DNA of 64,000 nt. Source: Pseudomonadota bacterium. Lineage in GTDB: Bacteria; Desulfobacterota; Binatia; Binatales; Binataceae. How positions within the stretch are numbered: the stretch's first letter is position 1; every line of letters starts with the position of its first letter. The notes beneath the pieces were generated by a model that was not told the DNA's origin, searched no databases, and was given only the letters and a program-made list of their open reading frames with translations. Positions 15,412 to 26,747 of this stretch are shown piece by piece. A program made the position numbers and the translations under genes. Location: the NCBI GenBank assembly GCA_021325025.1, contig JAJPHZ010000018.1:1-64000 (forward strand), in the 5' to 3' direction.

Positions 15412-16497
15412 ATGGAATTTCAGGACTACTACAAGACTTTGGGTGTCGAGCGCACGGCCAGCGACAAAGAGATCAAGTCCGCCTACCGCAAGCTCGCCCG
15501 CAAGTACCATCCCGACCTCAATCCGGGCAACAAGGAGGCCGAGAAGCGCTTCAAAGAGATCAACGAGGCCTACCAGGTGCTCGGCGACGCCGAAAAACGC
15601 AAGAAGTACGATGAGTTGGGCGCCGACTGGGAGCGCGGCGCTGCGGAAGAAGAGTTGCGCCGCCGCTATGCCTCGCAGCGCGCCGCAGGCGGGTTCCGCC
15701 CCGGTCCGGGCGCCGAGGACTTCAGCGATTTCTTCTCCAGCTTCTTCGGCGGCGGGTTCGGCGCACGGCGCGGGCGCGGCGGCTTCGAAGGTTTCGACTT
15801 CGGCTTTGCGCCGCGCGAGCAGAAGGCGCCCGACCTCAGTGCCGAGGTTCAGATCACCCTGGCCGAAGCGGCGCAGGGCACCCGACGTCGTCTGGAGCTC
15901 ACCGCGCAGGACGACTGCCCGGTCTGCAAAGGCTCGGGCATGGTGATGCAGGAGGAACGGATGGGGCAGGCACGCGTGGTACGCTCGGCGCAGCCCTGTT
16001 CGCGCTGCGGCGGTGATGGCGTGATTCCCAATCGCCGCACGCTGGAAGTGACGATTCCCGCCGGCACTACCGACGGTACGCGGATGCGCCTGGCGGGGCA
16101 GGGCGGACGCGGTCCGCGCCCCGACCTCAACGGTGACCTCTATCTAACGGTGCACATCGCGCCCGATCGCCTCTTCAGGCTCAGCGGCCGCGACCTGCGA
16201 TGCGAACTGCCGGTGTGGGACTACGAAGCCGCGCTGGGCGCCGAGGTTACGGTGCCGACGCTGTCGGGCCGGCTGTCGCTGAAAATCCCGCCCGGCAGCC
16301 AGACCGGCCGGGTGATGCGCCTGCGCGGCAAGGGTTTGCCCGGACGCGGCAAGGAGCCAGCCGGCGACCTGCTCTTCGAGTTGAAGGTGCTGGCGCCCGA
16401 GAATCTCACCGACGTCGAACGCGCCTTGCTGCGCGAGCTGGCCGACAAGCAACGCCAGCGCCACGTCCCCGATCCGCGGGCCGCGATGCTGAGGTAG
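15412..16497 (+). CDS. dnaJ: DnaJ-family co-chaperone with a reduced zinc finger
   Basis: 361 residues. The J domain (residues 1-70) has HPD at 33-35. A Gly/Phe-rich linker (about 90-135) follows, then a central domain with only two CxxCxGxG-type units (CPVCKGSG about 170 and CSRCGGDG about 196) in place of four, enough for one zinc site. The two-part substrate-binding domain (CTDI/II) follows. DnaJ stimulates DnaK ATPase and delivers substrates. The half zinc finger places it between DnaJ and CbpA. It is followed six bases later by a MerR-type gene, as CbpA is by CbpM. Confidence 0.85.
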   Translation: MEFQDYYKTLGVERTASDKEIKSAYRKLARKYHPDLNPGNKEAEKRFKEINEAYQVLGDAEKRKKYDELGADWERGAAEEELRRRYASQRAAGGFRPGPGAEDFSDFFSSFFGGGFGARRGRGGFEGFDFGFAPREQKAPDLSAEVQITLAEAAQGTRRRLELTAQDDCPVCKGSGMVMQEERMGQARVVRSAQPCSRCGGDGVIPNRRTLEVTIPAGTTDGTRMRLAGQGGRGPRPDLNGDLYLTVHIAPDRLFRLSGRDLRCELPVWDYEAALGAEVTVPTLSGRLSLKIPPGSQTGRVMRLRGKGLPGRGKEPAGDLLFELKVLAPENLTDVERALLRELADKQRQRHVPDPRAAMLR

Positions 16498-16503
16498 CGC
16501 ACG

Positions 16504-16797
16504 ATGGCGGCACGCAGAGCAAGCAACAAAGCGACCGCGCGTCCCGTTTTGCGCTTCTACAGCCGATCGGTGGCGTGCAGCCTGTGCGGGGTGAGCGAGC
16601 GCGAGCTGGCGCAGTGGGAGGCCGAGGATTTGGTTGCGCCGGCGCGCCTGCTTGAGCGCGGCGAGCACTTTGAACCGCTCTACGATGAGGCCGCCCTGCG
16701 CCGCATCCGGCTGATTCGCACGCTGGCCGACGAGCTGGAAGTAAACCTTCCCGGGATCAGCGTGATTTTGCGCCTCCTCGAACAACTCCGGCGCTAG
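16504..16797 (+). CDS. MerR-type small protein, CbpM/HspR-like
   Basis: 97 residues. An N-terminal winged-helix region (YSRSVACSLCGVSERELAQWEAE) is followed by DEAALRRIRLIRTLADELEVNLPGISVILRL, the arrangement shared by CbpM (modulator of CbpA) and HspR (repressor of dnaK operons). Being adjacent to dnaJ it may either bind the J domain or repress transcription; the sequence alone does not decide. A terminator follows. Confidence 0.7.
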   Translation: MAARRASNKATARPVLRFYSRSVACSLCGVSERELAQWEAEDLVAPARLLERGEHFEPLYDEAALRRIRLIRTLADELEVNLPGISVILRLLEQLRR

Positions 16798-16816
16798 CAA
16801 TTCTTGCAGCACCAAG

Positions 16817-16845
16817 CCCGGCCCGTCGCGCGACGGCGGGTTTTT
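16817..16845 (+). terminator. Rho-independent terminator of the dnaJ genes
   Basis: A GC-rich hairpin (CCCG..CCGTCG / CGACGGCGGG, with a two-base bulge) runs into five T residues at 16841-16845, 20 bases after the MerR-type gene. Confidence 0.75.
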
Positions 16846-16964
16846 CAGTGCCGCACGATACTTTCCAAAGGAAAAGATTTTCAAGTTCAAGGGTATTGAC
16901 GGCAACCGGCACTGGGTTGTAAAAGGGGTCAAATCAAGCATTTGGGCAAAGTCCGGCGGCCGCC

Positions 16965-18212
16965 ATGGAAATCCACGAATCGCTCAACGATCCCGAGTTT
17001 TTTGCCGTTGCTGACTATCACGCCGCGCTGCGCGAGCTGCGCCACAACGACCCCGTGCATTGGGGTGTGGGCCGGCACGGTTGGGCTTACTGGTCGGTTA
17101 CAAGGTATGAGGACTGCCAGGCGGTCTATCGCGATCCGCAAACGTTTTGCTCCTCGCGGGGGATAGGCCTGCCGACCAATCCGCCCGAAGAGGAACGCAG
17201 GGCGGAGGAACTGGGCGGCAACCTGATGATGATCCAGCTTGATCCGCCGCGCCACACCAAGGTGCGCCAGGTGTTCAAGAAATGGTTCACGCCGCTGGCG
17301 ATTTCGCGGATGGAATTGGAGTTCCGGGCGATCGCCGCCGAGCTGATCGATGCGGTGGCCGAACGCGGCAGTTGCGACCTGGTGGTCGATTTGGCGGCCC
17401 GGATGCCGACGGCGGTAATCTGCCAGATGCTGGCGGTGCCCAAATCCGACTGGAACCACATGATCAGCCTGGGCAACCGTTCGGTGGGCGCCACCGATCC
17501 CGAATACCAAAACGGTGCTTCGGCGGCCGACACCGCCCGCCAGGCGCAGGCCGGAATCTTTGAGTACTTCGGCGCCATGCTGGGTGCGCGCCGCGCGCGG
17601 CCCGGTTCCGATCTGGTCAGCGTGGTTGCCAACTGCGAGGTCGAGGGCCGAAAGCTTGACGACCGCGAGGCGCTGGCCGACTGTTTCCTGCTCCTGCTGG
17701 GCGGCCTGGAAACCACCCGCAACGCGATTTCGGGCGGCGTGCTGGAACTGATGCGCCAGCATGAGCAGCGCGAGCTGCTGCTTGCTCAGCCGCAATTGAT
17801 CAACAGCGCGGTCGAGGAGATTTTGCGCTGGACCAGCCCAATCGCGCACATCATGCGCACTGCGACGCGCGACACCGAGCTGGCCGGGCGCAGCATCAAA
17901 TGCGGACAGAAGGTGGCAATCTGGAACGCCTCCGCCAACCGCGATGAACTGGTGTTCTCCGACCCCTACCGGTTTGACATCACGCGCTCGCCCAACTATC
18001 ACCTCGCTTTCGGCTACGGCGAACATTTTTGCCTGGGCTCTAACCTGGCCCGGCTGGAAATCAAGGTGATGGTGGAAGAGATACTGCGCCGTCTGCGCTA
18101 CCTTGAGTTGGACGGCGAGGTGCAGCGCCTGCGCTCCTGCGTGGTAGCGGGCATCAAACACCTGCCGGTCAAATTCACCGCGGTGGACGCTCCCTCGGCC
18201 CGCGCCCACTGA
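16965..18212 (+). CDS. Cytochrome P450
   Basis: 415 residues, soluble bacterial type with no membrane anchor. Visible motifs: the I-helix GGLETT region, the K-helix E-x-x-R (EILR about 284-287), and the haem-binding loop FGYGEHFCLGSN with the axial Cys near residue 357. It hydroxylates an organic substrate using electrons from a ferredoxin system that is not encoded nearby. The similarity is to the broad CYP107/CYP125-like group; the substrate cannot be stated. It has its own possible promoter (TTGACG near 16896) and stands between the dnaJ genes and tilS. Confidence 0.9.
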   Translation: MEIHESLNDPEFFAVADYHAALRELRHNDPVHWGVGRHGWAYWSVTRYEDCQAVYRDPQTFCSSRGIGLPTNPPEEERRAEELGGNLMMIQLDPPRHTKVRQVFKKWFTPLAISRMELEFRAIAAELIDAVAERGSCDLVVDLAARMPTAVICQMLAVPKSDWNHMISLGNRSVGATDPEYQNGASAADTARQAQAGIFEYFGAMLGARRARPGSDLVSVVANCEVEGRKLDDREALADCFLLLLGGLETTRNAISGGVLELMRQHEQRELLLAQPQLINSAVEEILRWTSPIAHIMRTATRDTELAGRSIKCGQKVAIWNASANRDELVFSDPYRFDITRSPNYHLAFGYGEHFCLGSNLARLEIKVMVEEILRRLRYLELDGEVQRLRSCVVAGIKHLPVKFTAVDAPSARAH

Positions 18213-18322
18213 CAGGCCCATATCGCAAGCCGACGGGCATCGAGACCGTGGCGGTTGGCGGCCGGCGGCCCCATCCCGCTTTTGTGTCGCTCGGCGGTTG
18301 CTGCACCGGGGCGCGGCTGCGC

Positions 18323-18351
18323 GTGGCATTTCCCGCCTCGGCTGGGATAAT
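18323..18351 (+). promoter_or_regulatory. Possible promoter before tilS
   Basis: GTGGCA (18323-18328), 17 bases, GATAAT (18346-18351), followed directly by the strong ribosome-binding sequence AAGGAGGAG at 18357-18365. Confidence 0.4.
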
Positions 18352-18379
18352 CAATTAAGGAGGAGCGATTTTTCGGAAT

Positions 18380-19813
18380 TTGTCGAACATGGCCAGAAGC
18401 GCCACGCGCGACGTGATCAACGCGGTTGCGCGATTTCTCGCAAAACTCCCCGATTTGCGGGGCAGGCGGATCCTGCTCGCGTTGTCGGGCGGCCCCGATT
18501 CCACCGCTTTGCTGCATGCGCTGGCAACGATGCGCCGACGCTTTCATTTCAGTCTCGCTGCGGCCCATCTCAATCACGGCCTGCGCGCCGCCGAATCCGA
18601 TCGCGACGAGGCTTTCGTCCGCCGCCTGTGCGCGGGGATGGGCATCGACCTGACCGTCGAGCGCGCCCATGGTTTGGAGCCTGACTCGAGCAATCTGGAA
18701 GCACGTTGCCGCGCCGCGCGTTACGGATTTTTGACCGCGCTGGCCGAGCGAAACGGGGCCGATTACATCGCGACGGCGCATCACGCCGACGATCAGGCGG
18801 AAACGGTGATGATGCGGCTGTTGCGAGGGACCGGGGTAACCGGGTTGGGCGCGATGGCCGAGGTCGGACCGGGCAGAATCATCCGCCCCCTGCTCGGGGT
18901 GCGCCGCGCCGCGATTATGCAGTACCTGGCCGCGATCGGCGCCGAGTTTGTCGAGGATTCATCCAATGCCTGGCTGACCTACGATCGCAACCGCGTGCGC
19001 CATCAGCTGCTGCCGCTGCTGGAGCGTGATTACGCACCGGGTCTGACCGGACGGCTGGTTGAGTTGGCCCAGGAGATGCGCGAGGTCGACGACCTGGTCG
19101 GCGCCCTGGCCGGGAAATGCTTGGGCGAATGCCAAAACCCGGATGGCTCGCTGGAGGTGGCCGCTGTCTTGCGGCTGCATCCCGCGCTCTGCAGCCCCCT
19201 GATGCGCCGCTATGTGGCCTCGCGCGTGGGAGATCTGTTGGGCTTTGAGCGCAATCATTTTGAAGCGATGCGCCGTTTGGCGCGCGAGGGGCCGCCCAAT
19301 GGCCGCATCGTCCTGCCGCGTGGCTGGATAATGAAGCGCAGATACGGCAAAATGTTCTTAGTGAGCAGCGAACGGCATTACGATGCGGCACCCGCCTTCG
19401 AAATTCCCCTGGCGGTCCACGGTGTGACGGTGGTGGAGGCGGCGCGCACGACATTCGAATCGGCGCTGCTCCCTCGCGATCGCATCTCGATGCCCCATGA
19501 TGCCACGCAGGCCGTGTTCGACGCGCGCAAGCTGGGTGCGGGGCTGTCGGTGCGCAACTTCAAACCCGGCGACCGCATCGCACCCTTTGGGATGTCGGGC
19601 AGGCGCAAGGTCAAGGACGTATTTATCGAACACAAAATTCCAAGCGAAGCGCGCCGGCGTTTCCCCATCGTGCTGCTCGACGGGCGGGTGGCGTGGCTGC
19701 CCGGCCTGGTGCGCTCCAACCTGGCACCGGTCACCGCGCAAACCACCGAAATAGTTCGGCTTACGGCTACTTCCGGACATTGCTTGGAATTTAACCGGCG
19801 TGCTAGCGTCTAA
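18380..19813 (+). CDS. tilS: tRNA(Ile)-lysidine synthase TilS
   Basis: 477 residues. The PP-loop SGGPDST lies at residues 36-42, followed by HLNHGLR and the conserved TAHHADDQAET. The C-terminal part (about 385-465) with LSVRNFKPGDRIAPFGMSGRRKVKD is the TilS C-terminal tRNA-binding domain. It modifies C34 of the CAU anticodon of tRNA-Ile to lysidine and is essential. TTG 18380 and ATG 18389 are both possible starts; the strong Shine-Dalgarno at 18357-18365 is further upstream than usual for either. ftsH follows after six bases, as in many bacteria. Confidence 0.9.
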   Translation: MSNMARSATRDVINAVARFLAKLPDLRGRRILLALSGGPDSTALLHALATMRRRFHFSLAAAHLNHGLRAAESDRDEAFVRRLCAGMGIDLTVERAHGLEPDSSNLEARCRAARYGFLTALAERNGADYIATAHHADDQAETVMMRLLRGTGVTGLGAMAEVGPGRIIRPLLGVRRAAIMQYLAAIGAEFVEDSSNAWLTYDRNRVRHQLLPLLERDYAPGLTGRLVELAQEMREVDDLVGALAGKCLGECQNPDGSLEVAAVLRLHPALCSPLMRRYVASRVGDLLGFERNHFEAMRRLAREGPPNGRIVLPRGWIMKRRYGKMFLVSSERHYDAAPAFEIPLAVHGVTVVEAARTTFESALLPRDRISMPHDATQAVFDARKLGAGLSVRNFKPGDRIAPFGMSGRRKVKDVFIEHKIPSEARRRFPIVLLDGRVAWLPGLVRSNLAPVTAQTTEIVRLTATSGHCLEFNRRASV

Positions 19814-19819
19814 CTGAGA

Positions 19820-21769
<1,950 letters not shown>

Positions 21770-21790
21770 TTCCGGGCGCCTGCTGTTGCC

Positions 21791-22672
21791 GTGACGCGTG
21801 CGGCTCAGGCAGCTCCGGATTGGCACCCGCACTCAGCCGGCACCCTACGCCTGGCAAACCGCGTCCGGATTGCACTGCCCGCGGTGATGGGGGTCCTTAA
21901 CGTAACTCCCGACTCCTTTTCCGACGGCGGCCGCTACCTCGACCCCGATCGCGCCGTGGAGCGGGCGCTTGAGATGGCGCGCGAGGGGGCCGCGATTATC
22001 GACATCGGCGGCGAGTCGACCCGGCCCGGCGCGCAGGAGGTGCCGGCCGGGATCGAATGTGAACGCGTGCTGCCCGTGATCCGTAAACTGGCCGGGCGGC
22101 TCGACCGTCCTATTTCAATAGACACACGCAAGGCGATGGTAGCGCAACAGGCACTGGAGGCGGGAGCCGTGATGGTCAACGACGTCAGCGCGATGACCTT
22201 CGACCGCGCGATGGCGGGCGTGGTGGCGCGCTATCGGGCCGCGGTGGTGTTGATGCATATGCGCGGCACGCCGGCGACGATGCAGCGGATGGCCCGTTAT
22301 CACGATGTCGTGGGCGAAGTCTGCCGCTACCTGGCGGCGCGGGCGCGCGCCGCGCAGGCGGCGGGCATCCCCAAATCGCGCATCATCCTCGACCCCGGCA
22401 TTGGATTTGCCAAACAAACCAGTCACAATTTGAAATTGCTGGCAGGGCTGTCGCGGCTGTGCAGGCTTGGATACCCGGTACTGGTGGGCGTCTCGCGCAA
22501 GAACTTCATCCGCCGGATTGCCGGCGTTGAGCCGGACCAGTTGACCTTGGGCACTGCGGCAGCGGTCTGTTTGGCGATTGCCGCCGGTGCCTCTATCGTC
22601 CGCGTGCATGACCCGGGTCCGATGGCGGCGGCGGTCAGAGTAGCGGCGGCGATTAGCGCCGCCGGCCGGTAA
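21791..22672 (+). CDS. folP: Dihydropteroate synthase
   Basis: 293 residues, start GTG 21791. The signatures MGVLNVTPDSFSDGG (about residues 33-47), DIGGESTRPGA, SIDT and DPGIGFAK are complete, and the C-terminal RVHD motif is present. It condenses p-aminobenzoate with dihydropterin pyrophosphate in folate synthesis. It lies between ftsH and cdaA. Confidence 0.95.
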   Translation: MTRAAQAAPDWHPHSAGTLRLANRVRIALPAVMGVLNVTPDSFSDGGRYLDPDRAVERALEMAREGAAIIDIGGESTRPGAQEVPAGIECERVLPVIRKLAGRLDRPISIDTRKAMVAQQALEAGAVMVNDVSAMTFDRAMAGVVARYRAAVVLMHMRGTPATMQRMARYHDVVGEVCRYLAARARAAQAAGIPKSRIILDPGIGFAKQTSHNLKLLAGLSRLCRLGYPVLVGVSRKNFIRRIAGVEPDQLTLGTAAAVCLAIAAGASIVRVHDPGPMAAAVRVAAAISAAGR

Positions 22673-22773
22673 GCCGTAGGTATAATTTTGCGACCGGATT
22701 GAAGCATCGGCATGCGGCGGCATCTGGCATTGTTCAAGCGCGCATTGAGCGCCAATGGCGGCGGGATCCGACG

Positions 22774-23523
22774 ATGAGCCTTGAACCGGATTTTGTTCCC
22801 ACCCTGCGCTGGATGGACGCGCTCGATATCGCGGTCGTCGCGTTTATCGTCTATCGCATCGCGTTGCTGATTCGCGGCACGCGCGCGGTGCAGATGGTGT
22901 TAGGGCTGGCGCTGCTGGGCGTGGCCTACCTGGCCTCCCAGATCTTCGGTCTGTTCACGCTCAACTGGCTGCTCAACAATTTTCTGGGCTCTTTGATCAT
23001 TATCCTGGTGGTGATCTTCCAGGCTGACATCCGCCGCGCGCTGACGCGCTTTGGAACCGGCCCTTTTCTGGGCTTTCGCGTCAACGGTTCGATGGCGGCC
23101 GAGGAGGTGGCGCAGGCGGCCGGGTGGCTGTCGGCCCACCGCATCGGCGGCCTGATCGTGCTGGAACGCGAAGTAGGACTGAGCGATTATATAGAGGCCG
23201 GGCGGCCGGTGGACGCGCGTCTGTCGGCGCCACTGCTGGAGACCATTTTCATGCCCGGCTCGCCGCTGCATGACGGCGCGGTGATCGTCAAGGGTGAACA
23301 GGTGGTGGCGGCCAAATGCCTGCTGCCGCTCTCGGCCAGCACCGATTTGGGCTCGCTCGGCACCCGCCATCGGGCCGCCATTGGGCTGACGGAGGAGACT
23401 GACGCGGCAGTGGTGGTGGTGTCGGAGGAGGACGGCACGATTTCGCTGGCCAGGGGCGGAGTGCTCACCCGCCACCTCGAACCGGCTACGCTGCGCCAGC
23501 GGTTGGAGGCTCTGAACTCATGA
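22774..23523 (+). CDS. cdaA: Membrane diadenylate cyclase CdaA (DisA_N domain)
   Basis: 249 residues from ATG 22774; a TTG at 22699 is in frame but adds a stretch unlike the family. Three N-terminal membrane helices are followed by the DAC domain (about 95-245) with the DGA motif (LHDGAVIVKGE) and the RHR motif (GTRHRAAIGLTEETDA). It makes c-di-AMP from two ATP. It is followed by its partner cdaR and by glmM, the conserved cdaA-cdaR-glmM arrangement. A TATAAT box at 22681-22686 lies upstream without a good -35 element. Confidence 0.93.
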   Translation: MSLEPDFVPTLRWMDALDIAVVAFIVYRIALLIRGTRAVQMVLGLALLGVAYLASQIFGLFTLNWLLNNFLGSLIIILVVIFQADIRRALTRFGTGPFLGFRVNGSMAAEEVAQAAGWLSAHRIGGLIVLEREVGLSDYIEAGRPVDARLSAPLLETIFMPGSPLHDGAVIVKGEQVVAAKCLLPLSASTDLGSLGTRHRAAIGLTEETDAAVVVVSEEDGTISLARGGVLTRHLEPATLRQRLEALNS

Positions 23524-23557
23524 GCCTGGGCGCCGGCGCCGGCGCAGCTTCGCGACG

Positions 23558-24499
23558 ATGTGGTTGGTCAGGATCAAGCGGTTTCTGCTGCACAATTTAA
23601 GCCTGCGCGTGCTGGCGGTGCTGATTGCGCTTGGGCTGTGGTTCTTTGTCAACGCGGGCCAGCGCGAGGCGCAAAGCAACCTGCTGGTCCCGGTCGAGTA
23701 TCGCGGCCTGCCTAACGGCCTGATTATCGTCAATCGCCGTCCCGACTTTGTCAACCTGTCGATCTCCGGACCGCGCACGCTGCTGTCGCTGCTCGACCCC
23801 GGCCGGCTGACCGTCCATCTTGACCTGCGCGGCCTTACCCCGGGTCAGGCCGACCTCAAGATCACCCCCGACATGTTCCGCATCCCGCGCCAGACCACGA
23901 TCGACCGCATCGTGCCCTCCCAGGTCACACTGGACGTCGATCAGATCATGACGCGCGAGTTGCCGGTGCGCCTCAGTATCAACGGACAGGTCGCCAGCGG
24001 ACTGGCGATCGGAGCGGTGGATTTGAAACCCGCGGTGGTGACCGCGACCGGACCCAGCCATGCGCTGCGCAATCTCGACGCGATCGACACGATGCCGTTT
24101 GACGTGCAGGGCGCTTCCGAGCCGGTTTCGCGCTACGTGCAGTTGGCCGATGTCGGTTCGCTGATCAGCCTTTCCACCAAGTGGGTGCTGGCCACAGTCA
24201 AGCTGCAGGAAGTGATCTCCGAGCGCGAATTCCACGACGTGACGGTGTCGGTCAGGAATGCCGACCGCAAATTCGTGGTTCATCCGCCGCATGTCTCGGT
24301 AACCGTGCGCGGGCCGCAAAAGAGCCTGACCAAGCTGGACCTCGACGGCGCGGTCTACGTCGATGCGCGCGATCTTGGAGTGGGATGGTTCGAGACGCCG
24401 GTGCAGGTTGACCTGCCCAAGGGACTGGAAGTGGTGCATGAGAGTCCCGACAAGGTTAAACTGCGCCTTTACAAAGCGAAGATAGAGGCTAGCAGTTGA
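23558..24499 (+). CDS. cdaR: YbbR-domain protein CdaR, regulator of CdaA
   Basis: 313 residues. One N-terminal membrane helix (about 13-31) is followed by exported YbbR repeats (for example VEYRGLPNGLIIVNRRPDFVNL and later VSVTVRGPQKSLTKLD). CdaR proteins contact CdaA and tune c-di-AMP synthesis. Its stop overlaps the glmM start (TTGA), indicating coupling. Confidence 0.88.
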   Translation: MWLVRIKRFLLHNLSLRVLAVLIALGLWFFVNAGQREAQSNLLVPVEYRGLPNGLIIVNRRPDFVNLSISGPRTLLSLLDPGRLTVHLDLRGLTPGQADLKITPDMFRIPRQTTIDRIVPSQVTLDVDQIMTRELPVRLSINGQVASGLAIGAVDLKPAVVTATGPSHALRNLDAIDTMPFDVQGASEPVSRYVQLADVGSLISLSTKWVLATVKLQEVISEREFHDVTVSVRNADRKFVVHPPHVSVTVRGPQKSLTKLDLDGAVYVDARDLGVGWFETPVQVDLPKGLEVVHESPDKVKLRLYKAKIEASS

Positions 24500-25890
24500 G
24501 TTCCGCAAATTCCCCTCCCGCCGCCAGCAGGCTGTTTGGCACCGACGGCGTACGCGGCGTCGCCAATCAATATCCGATTACCAGCGAGATGGCGCTCAAG
24601 CTGGCACGGGCCCTGGCCCAGGTCTTCCGGAGTCCCACCGGACGCCATCGCCGCATCCTGATCGGCAAAGACACCCGGCTATCGGGCTATATGCTGGAGA
24701 CGGCGATGGCCTCGGGGATCTGCTCGATGGGCGCCGACGTGATGCTGGTGGGGCCGATGCCCACGCCCGCCATCGCGTTTTTGACGCGCAGCATGCGCGC
24801 CGCAGCCGGGGTGGTGATCTCGGCCTCGCACAATCCCTACCAGGACAACGGCATCAAGTTCTTCTCGCACGAGGGATTCAAGCTCGACGACGAGATCGAA
24901 CGCCGGATCGAGGAACTGGTCTTCGACGAGAGTAAACTCGACGCTCTGGCCGGGCCCGGGGAAATCGGCAAGGCGATGCGCATCGACGACGCGATCGGTC
25001 GCTACCTGGTGTTCCTGAAATCCTGCCTGCAGCATCGCGAGCGCACCTTCGACGGCCTCAAGGTGGTGATTGATTGCGCCAACGGGGCGGCCTACAAGGT
25101 CGGTCCCGACGTGCTTGATGAGCTGGGCGCCGACGTGATCGCGTTGGGCGTCGACCCCGACGGCAAGAACATCAACCTCGACGGCGGAGCGCTCAACCCC
25201 GCCCGCGTGCGCCAGACCGTGCTGCGCGAGCACGCCGATTTCGGTGTGGCCCTGGACGGCGACGCCGACCGCGCCATCATGGTCGATTCGCGCGGCGAGC
25301 TCTTCGACGGCGATGACGTGATGGCGATCATGGGGCGCGCGCTGGCCGCCAAGGGCCGGCTGGCTGCCAACACCGTGGTGGCGACCGTCATGAGCAACCT
25401 GGGGCTGGAGAAGTCGCTGGCGCAGGCCGGATTGCGCCTGGTGCGCACCGACGTCGGCGACCCCGCCGTGTGCCGCGAGATGCGTGCCAACGGCTATAAC
25501 CTGGGCGGCGAACAATCGGGCCACATCATCTTCATGGACTGCTCGACCACCGGCGACGGCCTGATCACTACCCTGATGGTGCTCGAGCACATGCTGGAGA
25601 CCGGCAAGCCGCTGTGCGAATTGCGCGCCATGCAGCACTTCCCCCAGGTGCTGTACAACATCAGGGTGCGCGACCGGGTGCCGTTTAGCGACATGCGCGA
25701 GGTAGCCCGCGCGATCGGCGCCGTGGAGCAGCGGCTTGACGGGCGCGGCCGCGTCTTCGTGCGCTACTCGGGTACCGAATTGCTCGCGCGCGTGATGATC
25801 GAAGGCGAGGATGAAAAGGAAATCGAAGCGGGGGCGCGCGAGATCGGAGCGGCGATCGAAAAACAGATCGGGGTTGCGCAAAACCACTGA
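24496..25890 (+). CDS. glmM: Phosphoglucosamine mutase
   Basis: 464 residues, start TTG 24496 overlapping the cdaR stop. The active-site serine is Ser111 in ISASHNPYQDNG, the metal loop is DGDADR, the sugar-binding loop GGEQSGH, and the phosphate-binding region RYSGTE. It converts glucosamine-6-P to glucosamine-1-P for peptidoglycan and LPS. In other bacteria GlmM binds and inhibits CdaA, which fits this gene cluster. Confidence 0.96.
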   Translation: MSSANSPPAASRLFGTDGVRGVANQYPITSEMALKLARALAQVFRSPTGRHRRILIGKDTRLSGYMLETAMASGICSMGADVMLVGPMPTPAIAFLTRSMRAAAGVVISASHNPYQDNGIKFFSHEGFKLDDEIERRIEELVFDESKLDALAGPGEIGKAMRIDDAIGRYLVFLKSCLQHRERTFDGLKVVIDCANGAAYKVGPDVLDELGADVIALGVDPDGKNINLDGGALNPARVRQTVLREHADFGVALDGDADRAIMVDSRGELFDGDDVMAIMGRALAAKGRLAANTVVATVMSNLGLEKSLAQAGLRLVRTDVGDPAVCREMRANGYNLGGEQSGHIIFMDCSTTGDGLITTLMVLEHMLETGKPLCELRAMQHFPQVLYNIRVRDRVPFSDMREVARAIGAVEQRLDGRGRVFVRYSGTELLARVMIEGEDEKEIEAGAREIGAAIEKQIGVAQNH

Positions 25891-25908
25891 CCCAGCCGGC
25901 TTGTTGGA

Positions 25909-26706
25909 ATGATAAAACTGGGAGTTAATATCGATCACGTGGCAACTCTGCGCCAGGTGCGCCGGGTCGATTATCCCGACCCGCTGGAGGCCGCAATAGC
26001 AGCCGAAAAGGCCGGCGCCGACGCCATCACGCTCCATCTGCGCGAGGACCGCCGCCATATCGTGGACCGCGACCTGTTCCGAATCGCTTCGGCCGTCAAG
26101 GTCCCCATCAATCAGGAGCTGGCTCCCACCGAAGAGATGGTCGAGCTGGCGCTGAGGGTCAGGCCCGACGAAGTGTGCATCGTGCCCGAGCGGCGCGAGG
26201 AATTGACCACCGAGGGCGGATTGGATGTGGCGGGCATGGCCGGCCGGCTGGGGCCGATGGTCGCCCGCCTGCGCCAGGCCCGTGTCGGCGTCAGTTTGTT
26301 CGTCGAGCCCGACCAGAAGCAATTGGCTGCGGCGCGCGATGTCGGCGCAAACCATGTCGAGCTGCACACCGGTACATATGCGCATCTGGCCGACCGCGAC
26401 CTGGCCGCGCCCGCCCGCCGGCGCAGTTTGGAGCTCGGCGAGGAGGCGCGCGCCGAGTTGCAGCGCATCCGCGACGCCGTCAAAGCGGCGCGCGCACTGG
26501 GCCTGAAGGTCAATGCCGGCCACGGACTCAACTATGTCAATGTTGGTCCGATTGCTTCCATCGCAGGCCTGCAATGGCTGCACATCGGGCATGCGATCGT
26601 GGCCCGCGCGGTGATGGTCGGGATGGCGCGGGCGGTGCGCGAGATGAAAACCCTGATTGCCGCCGTGGCGGACGCCGCCGCCTTTCGCGGCAAACGCAAA
26701 ACTTGA
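25909..26706 (+). CDS. pdxJ: Pyridoxine 5'-phosphate synthase
   Basis: 265 residues. GVNIDHVATLRQVR at the N-terminus, ITLHLREDRRHI, and GHGLNYVNV with HIGHAIVARA at the C-terminus identify PdxJ, which makes pyridoxine phosphate from DXP and aminoacetone phosphate. In many bacteria acpS sits between pdxJ and nnr; here it is missing and nnr follows directly. Confidence 0.96.
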   Translation: MIKLGVNIDHVATLRQVRRVDYPDPLEAAIAAEKAGADAITLHLREDRRHIVDRDLFRIASAVKVPINQELAPTEEMVELALRVRPDEVCIVPERREELTTEGGLDVAGMAGRLGPMVARLRQARVGVSLFVEPDQKQLAAARDVGANHVELHTGTYAHLADRDLAAPARRRSLELGEEARAELQRIRDAVKAARALGLKVNAGHGLNYVNVGPIASIAGLQWLHIGHAIVARAVMVGMARAVREMKTLIAAVADAAAFRGKRKT

Positions 26707-26747
26707 TCGGGCACCGCGCTCGACCCAATGCGCGCGACATCAATCAG

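Noticed and set aside
16929..18329. 466-residue minus-strand frame opposite the P450
   Set aside because: The P450 haem and E-x-x-R motifs settle the coding strand.
24679..26592. 637-residue minus-strand frame opposite glmM and pdxJ
   Set aside because: Shadow of two clear enzymes; composition is that of a reverse-complement frame.
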